Shown here: one piece after another, positions 59,992 through 64,000 of the stretch
Layout of the letters: every line of letters begins with the position of its first letter
How positions within the stretch are numbered: the first letter of the stretch is position 1
Origin: Mycobacterium sp. Aquia_213
GTDB taxonomy: Bacteria > Actinomycetota > Actinomycetes > Mycobacteriales > Mycobacteriaceae
DNA: 64,000 nt
NCBI RefSeq assembly: GCF_026625985.1
Contig: NZ_CP113116.1
Location: 5,456,001 to 5,520,000 of the forward strand
Direction of reading: 5' to 3'
Notes under the pieces: model-generated
What the model was told of the DNA's origin: nothing
The model's database searches: none
Seen by the model: only the letters and a program-made list of their open reading frames with translations
Program-made: the position numbers and the translations under genes

Positions 59992-60126
59992 GCTTCCATT
60001 ATCGCCGCAGGTAGAGCGCCTGTCGAAGGCGTGAGCTGGGGCTTCCCAACCGGTTGGTTAATTAGGTAGTGAAATCTAGCTCACAGTCACTTGCGCTCAT
60101 GTCACGGGCCGATATATTTTTAGCGG

Positions 60127-60144
60127 AGTTACTGGTGGGTAACT
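60127..60144. promoter_or_regulatory. Operator-like palindrome before fadE5
   Basis: AGTTAC-N6-GTAACT, a perfect 18-bp inverted repeat 51 bp upstream of fadE5. Its TTAC-N6-GTAA core recurs at 63744-63759 between fadA2 and fabG4, which suggests one common regulator. Confidence 0.6.
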
Positions 60145-60195
60145 TAGCCCCAAGTACCCAACCACAGCGTGGCATTCTCAACGAGGAGGAGAGTA

Positions 60196-62031
60196 GTGAG
60201 CCACTACAAGAGCAACGTCCGTGACCAGGTATTCAACCTGTTCGAGGTGTTGGGCGTCGACCAGGCACTAGGCCAAGGCGTATTCAGCGACCTTGACGCC
60301 GACACCGCCCAGGAAATGCTGACCGAAATGAGCCGGCTGGCCGAGGGGCCGGTCGCCGAGTCGTTCGTCGACGGCGACCGTAATCCGCCGGTTTTCGACC
60401 CGCAGACCCACTCCGTGACCCTGCCGGAGTCCTTCAAGAAGTCGGTTCGCGCCGTCCAAGAAGCCGGCTGGGACAAGGCCGGCATCGACGAGGTGCTGGG
60501 CGGCATGCCGATGCCCAAGGCGCTGGTATGGGCGCTGCACGAGCACATTCTGGGCGCCAACCCGGCGGTGTGGATGTATGCCGGCGGCGCAGGTTTCGCC
60601 AACATCATCTACCACCTCGGTACCGAGGAGCAGAAGAAGTGGGCCGTGCTGTGCGCAGAGCGTGGCTGGGGCGCGACCATGGTGCTCACCGAGCCGGACG
60701 CCGGCTCGGACGTCGGCGCCGGCCGCACCAAGGCCGTCCAGCAGGACGACGGCTCCTGGCACATTGACGGTGTCAAGCGGTTCATCACCTCCGCCGACTC
60801 CGACGACCTGTTCGAGAACATCGTGCACCTGGTGCTGGCGCGCCCCGAGGGCGCCGGCCCCGGCACCAAGGGCTTGTCGCTGTTCATCGTGCCGAAGTTC
60901 CTGTTCGACCACGAAACCGGCGAGCTGGGCGAGCGCAACGGGGTGTTCGTCACCAACGTCGAGCACAAGATGGGCCTGAAGGTCTCGGCGACGTGTGAGT
61001 TGTCGTTCGGCCAGCACGACGTGCCGGCCAAGGGCTGGCTGGTCGGCGAGGTGCACAACGGCATTGCGCAGATGTTCGAGGTCATCGAGATGGCCCGGAT
61101 GATGGTCGGCACCAAGGCGATTGCCACCCTGTCGACCGGTTACCTGAACGCGCTGGAGTACGCCAAGTCCCGCATGCAGGGCGCCGACATGACCCAGATG
61201 ACCGACAAAACCGCACCGCGGGTGAGCATCACGCATCACCCGGACGTGCGCCGGTCACTGATGACCCAGAAGGCCTACGCCGAGGGTCTGCGCGCGCTGT
61301 ACCTGTTTACCGCGACCTACCAGGACGCGGCCGTCGCCGAGGCACTGCACGGTGTGGACGCCGACCTGGCCGTCAGGGTCAACGACCTGATGCTTCCGGT
61401 GGTCAAGGGGGTGGGCTCCGAGCAGGCCTACGCGAAGCTGACCGAGAGCCTGCAGACGTTCGGTGGATCCGGCTTCTTGCAGGACTACCCGATCGAGCAG
61501 TACATCCGGGACGCCAAGATCGACTCGCTCTACGAGGGCACCACGGCCATCCAGGCGCAGGACTTCTTCTTCCGCAAGATCGTCCGCGACAAGGGTGTGG
61601 CGCTGGCCCACGTGTCGGAGCAGATCCAGAAGTTCGTCGACGCCGAGACCGGCAACGGCCGGTTGAAGAGCGAGCGCGAGCTGCTGGCCAAGGCCCTGGA
61701 AGACGTCCAGGCGATGGCGGCCACCCTGACCGGCTACCTGATCGCCGCCCAGGAGGACGTCACCAGCCTGTACAAGGTGGGCCTGGGTTCGGTGCGCTTC
61801 CTGATGAGCGTCGGCGACCTGGTTATCGGCTGGTTGCTGCAGCGGCAGGCGGCGGTGGCCGTGCAGGCGCTCGACGCCGGCGCCACGGGCGCGGAGCGGT
61901 CCTTCTACGAGGGCAAGATCGCGGTGGGGTCGTTCTTCGCGAAGAACTTCCTGCCGCTGTTGGCCAGCACCCGCGAGGTGATCGAGACGCTGGACAACGA
62001 CATCATGGAGCTCGACGAGGCCGCCTTCTAG
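60196..62031 (+). CDS. fadE5: Acyl-CoA dehydrogenase FadE5
   Basis: A 611-residue acyl-CoA dehydrogenase of the extended FadE5 type, equal in length to Rv0244c. VLTEPDAGSDVGAGRTKA is the FAD-binding loop, and GGSGFLQDYPIEQYIRDAKIDSLYEGT is the catalytic region with the base Glu. It oxidises a broad range of acyl-CoAs in the first step of beta-oxidation. The GTG start with GAGGAGGAGAG upstream agrees with the family N-terminus SHYKSNVRDQVF. Two terminators follow. Confidence 0.95.
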   Translation: MSHYKSNVRDQVFNLFEVLGVDQALGQGVFSDLDADTAQEMLTEMSRLAEGPVAESFVDGDRNPPVFDPQTHSVTLPESFKKSVRAVQEAGWDKAGIDEVLGGMPMPKALVWALHEHILGANPAVWMYAGGAGFANIIYHLGTEEQKKWAVLCAERGWGATMVLTEPDAGSDVGAGRTKAVQQDDGSWHIDGVKRFITSADSDDLFENIVHLVLARPEGAGPGTKGLSLFIVPKFLFDHETGELGERNGVFVTNVEHKMGLKVSATCELSFGQHDVPAKGWLVGEVHNGIAQMFEVIEMARMMVGTKAIATLSTGYLNALEYAKSRMQGADMTQMTDKTAPRVSITHHPDVRRSLMTQKAYAEGLRALYLFTATYQDAAVAEALHGVDADLAVRVNDLMLPVVKGVGSEQAYAKLTESLQTFGGSGFLQDYPIEQYIRDAKIDSLYEGTTAIQAQDFFFRKIVRDKGVALAHVSEQIQKFVDAETGNGRLKSERELLAKALEDVQAMAATLTGYLIAAQEDVTSLYKVGLGSVRFLMSVGDLVIGWLLQRQAAVAVQALDAGATGAERSFYEGKIAVGSFFAKNFLPLLASTREVIETLDNDIMELDEAAF

Positions 62032-62050
62032 ACGACTCGACCAAGCACGC

Positions 62051-62086
62051 AAAATCCCCCGCTTCCACGCTGAAGCGGGGGATTTT
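62051..62086 (+). terminator. Strong terminator after fadE5
   Basis: A 15-bp stem (AAAATCCCCCGCTTC and its complement) with a 6-nt loop, ending in TTTT. It begins 20 bp after the fadE5 stop and works in either direction. Confidence 0.9.
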
Positions 62087-62113
62087 GGGTCTTGGGGTGC
62101 GGTTACAAAAAGA

Positions 62114-62144
62114 CCGCCGCTGGATCCCCTCACTCCAGCGGCGG
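62114..62144 (+). terminator. Second terminator after fadE5
   Basis: CCGCCGCTGGA and TCCAGCGGCGG form a perfect 11-bp stem with a 9-nt loop, followed by CCCTTTT. It backs up the first hairpin. Confidence 0.85.
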
Positions 62145-62282
62145 CCCTTTTCGTACGCCCGTCTTTTCATCCCGGCGCTCGTCTCGATGACGCCCCGTTG
62201 TCGTCGGGGTCACGGTCGTCAGACCACAACACGGGGCCATCCCGACATCGGTTACCCATCCCCTGCTGTTGCTAATCAGCTG

Positions 62283-62302
62283 TGACGAACTTCATTTCGT
62301 CA
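62283..62302 (-). terminator. Terminator for fadA2
   Basis: TGACGAA-N6-TTCGTCA, a 7-bp stem 36 bp beyond the fadA2 stop on the minus strand. It is likely the terminator of fadA2. Confidence 0.6.
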
Positions 62303-62337
62303 GATGGGCAAGGGACCGAGCACGGCGCGTGCGCAGG

Positions 62338-63684
62338 TCAGGCCTCCAAAATAGCGGCGACGCCCTGCCCGCCGGCCGCGCAGATCGAGATCAGCGCGCG
62401 CGCCGGACCCTCGCCTTTGCGCTCCGCCTTCTTCTCGGCCAGCTGTTTGGCGGCCTGGGCGAGAATCCGCCCGCCGGTGGCCGCGAACGGGTGGCCGGCG
62501 GCCAGCGACGAGCCGTTGACGTTGAGTTTGGACCGGTCGATCGACCCGAGCGCGGCGTCGAGCCCAAGCCGCTCCTTGCAGTACTCCTCGGACTCCCACG
62601 CCTGCAGATGCGCCAGCACCACCGAAGCAAAGGCCTCGTGGATCTCGTAGAAGTCGAAATCCTGCAGGGTCAGCCCGTTGCGGGCCAGCAGCCGGGGCAC
62701 CGCATAGGTCGGCGCCATCAGCAGCCCGTCCCGTCCGTTGACGTAGTCGACCGCGGCGGTCTCCGCGTCCACCAGGTAGGCCAGCGCGGGCAGCGAATGC
62801 TCGGCGGCCCACTCGTCGCTGGCCAGCAGGGCGACGGAGGCTCCGTCGGTCAACGGTGTCGAATTGCCCGCCGTCATCGTCGCGTCGCCGGCCTTCACCC
62901 CGAAGACCGGGCGCAGCGTGGCGAGCTTCTCGGTGCTGGAGTTGGGCCGCAGATTGTCGTCGCGGTACAGCCCCAGGAACGGCGTGACGAGGTCGTCGAA
63001 GAAGCCTCGGTCGTAGGCCGCGGCCATGTTGCGGTGGCTGGCGACCGCCAACTCGTCCTGGTCGACCCGCTTGATCCCCAGCTGCTTGGCGGTGATCGCA
63101 GCATGCTCGCCCATCGACAGCCCGGTACGCGGCTCGCTGTTGGCCGGGATTTCGACACCCAGGGTGGCGGGCAGCGTGCCCACCAGCTTCAGCCGTTGCA
63201 GGTTGGACTTGGACCGGCGCAACTTCAGCAGGGTGCGGCGCAGGTTGTCGCCCAGGCCGATCGGCGGGTCGGACGTGGTGTCCACCCCGCCGGCGGCGGC
63301 GACGTCGTAGCGGCCCGACGCGATGCCGTCGGCCGCGGCGATCGCGGCCTGCAGGCCGGTACCGCAGGCCTGCTGAATATCGAATGCCGGTGTGTACGAA
63401 GATAATTCGGAACCCAGCACGCACTCACGCATCAGGTTGAAGTCGCGGCTGTGTTTGAGCACCGCACCACCGACGACCACGCCCAGTCGCTGCCCGCCGA
63501 GCCCGAACCGGTCCACCAGCCCGCCCAGTGCCGCGGTGAACATGTCTTGATTGGACGCATCCGCATAGGCGCCGTCTGATCGTGCGAACGGAATGCGATT
63601 GCCGCCCAGCACGGCGACGCGTCGCCGGGACTTCACACTCGCCTGAGCAGCCTGATTACTTTGCTGCGAGCTTGCAGGGGCCAC
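62338..63684 (-). CDS. fadA2: Acetyl-CoA acetyltransferase (thiolase) FadA2
   Basis: A 448-residue thiolase of the last step of beta-oxidation. The nucleophile Cys is in IQQACGTGLQAA. HEAFAS supplies His, and ISICAAGGQGVAAIL the second Cys. It matches Rv0243c. GTG 63684 is used, with GGAG 6 nt upstream; ATG 63690 is an alternative two codons longer. It is divergent from fabG4 with an inverted repeat between. Confidence 0.92.
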   Translation of the reverse strand: MAPASSQQSNQAAQASVKSRRRVAVLGGNRIPFARSDGAYADASNQDMFTAALGGLVDRFGLGGQRLGVVVGGAVLKHSRDFNLMRECVLGSELSSYTPAFDIQQACGTGLQAAIAAADGIASGRYDVAAAGGVDTTSDPPIGLGDNLRRTLLKLRRSKSNLQRLKLVGTLPATLGVEIPANSEPRTGLSMGEHAAITAKQLGIKRVDQDELAVASHRNMAAAYDRGFFDDLVTPFLGLYRDDNLRPNSSTEKLATLRPVFGVKAGDATMTAGNSTPLTDGASVALLASDEWAAEHSLPALAYLVDAETAAVDYVNGRDGLLMAPTYAVPRLLARNGLTLQDFDFYEIHEAFASVVLAHLQAWESEEYCKERLGLDAALGSIDRSKLNVNGSSLAAGHPFAATGGRILAQAAKQLAEKKAERKGEGPARALISICAAGGQGVAAILEA

Positions 63685-63743
63685 GTTCATCTCCAATTTT
63701 CAGTTTGGGGGATTGGCCGTAGGGACCCATACTACCCACGGTT

Positions 63744-63759
63744 CTTACTCTGCAGTAAG
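63744..63759. promoter_or_regulatory. Operator-like palindrome between fadA2 and fabG4
   Basis: CTTACT-CTGC-AGTAAG, 6-bp arms. It has the TTAC-N6-GTAA core of the fadE5 element. Located 60 bp from fadA2 and 54 bp from fabG4 starts, it can control both genes. Confidence 0.6.
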
Positions 63760-63813
63760 TTCGTCCCCGATACGGTTGGCTCGTACGGCACTCAAGAAAC
63801 GGAAGGCAGCTCA

Positions 63814-64000
63814 GTGGCTCCCAATCGTTCGTCCGATCTGTTCTCGCAAGTCGTCAATTCCGGGCCCGGATCCTTCCTGGCGAAGCAACTCGGCGTCCCG
63901 CAACCCGAGAACCTGCGCCGCTACTCCCCCGGTGACGCGCCGCTGGCCGGAGCGCTGCTGATCGGCGGTGACGGCAGGATCGTCGAGCCGCTGCGGGCCG
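63814..64000 (+). CDS. fabG4: 3-oxoacyl-ACP reductase FabG4, 5' part only
   Basis: The first 62 codons and one base of a gene cut by the window edge. The N-terminus SSDLFSQVVNSGPGSFLAKQ followed by LGVPQPENLRRY is that of mycobacterial FabG4 (Rv0242c), a high-molecular-weight NADH-dependent ketoacyl reductase. GGAAGG precedes the GTG. The NAD-binding domain is beyond the window. Confidence 0.85.
   Translation, partial: MAPNRSSDLFSQVVNSGPGSFLAKQLGVPQPENLRRYSPGDAPLAGALLIGGDGRIVEPLRA

Noticed and set aside
1..64000. CRISPR arrays, tRNA, rRNA, insertion sequences
   Set aside because: No regularly spaced repeats with unique spacers, no cloverleaf or rRNA sequence, and no transposase motifs were found by eye.

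Overview
This 64 kb window is chromosomal DNA of a Mycobacterium, most likely a slow-growing nontuberculous species. The evidence is high GC, many GTG/TTG and apparently leaderless starts, PE/PPE genes, a complete ESX-3 locus, and gene order matching the M. tuberculosis Rv0306 to Rv0242c interval read in reverse. Compared with that interval, as I remember it, the window lacks the sulfotransferase between tam and the sulfatase, oplA and narU near fecB2, and the cobU-cobQ1-PPE2 block between nirD and the Rv0258c-like gene. It carries extra PPE and narK copies. No tRNA, rRNA, CRISPR array, IS element or prophage was seen.

Layout. 1-6.5 kb: HxlR regulator, hydrolases, a BluB-like nitroreductase, a sulfatase and trans-aconitate methyltransferase. 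6.4-21.2 kb: ESX-3 type VII secretion locus on the minus strand (eccA3-eccB3-eccC3-PE5-PPE4-esxG-esxH-espG3-eccD3-mycP3-eccE3), preceded by IdeR-like and Zur-like boxes. 21.5-26.2 kb: a PPE relic, two full PPE paralogues flanking a SAM methyltransferase, and a second Zur-like box. 26-34 kb: DUF2236 protein, two TetR regulators, glyoxalase-fold protein, hydrolase, D-hydroxyacid dehydrogenase and FadE6. 34-35.6 kb: an anomalous AT-rich stretch full of tandem 8-bp repeats between a Gly/His/Trp-rich secreted protein and a ribbon-helix-helix-like gene. 35.6-41.4 kb: FadD2, a stand-alone LigD-type polymerase, FecB2 lipoprotein and 5-oxoprolinase subunits. 41.4-50.8 kb: aac(2'), two tandem narK transporters, the NnaR-type regulator, CbiX-like chelatase and nirBD. 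50.9-54.8 kb: heat-shock protein Acr2 with HspR/SigE-type control, a qor/HxlR divergon and small genes. 54.9-64 kb: succinate dehydrogenase operon, flavin reductase, 2OG-Fe(II) oxygenase, FadE5, FadA2 and the start of FabG4.

The genes group into metal-controlled secretion (ESX-3 and PPEs, with signals for iron and zinc regulation), nitrate/nitrite assimilation (narK, nnaR, the chelatase for siroheme, nirBD, with a GlnR-like box), and lipid/central metabolism (fadE6, fadD2, sdh, fadE5, fadA2, fabG4). The most unusual parts are the octamer-repeat array at the ribbon-helix-helix gene, a His/Asp-rich loop in a PPE behind a Zur-like box, loss of one zinc ligand in EsxH, and short leader ORFs that overlap the starts of three ESX-3-associated genes.
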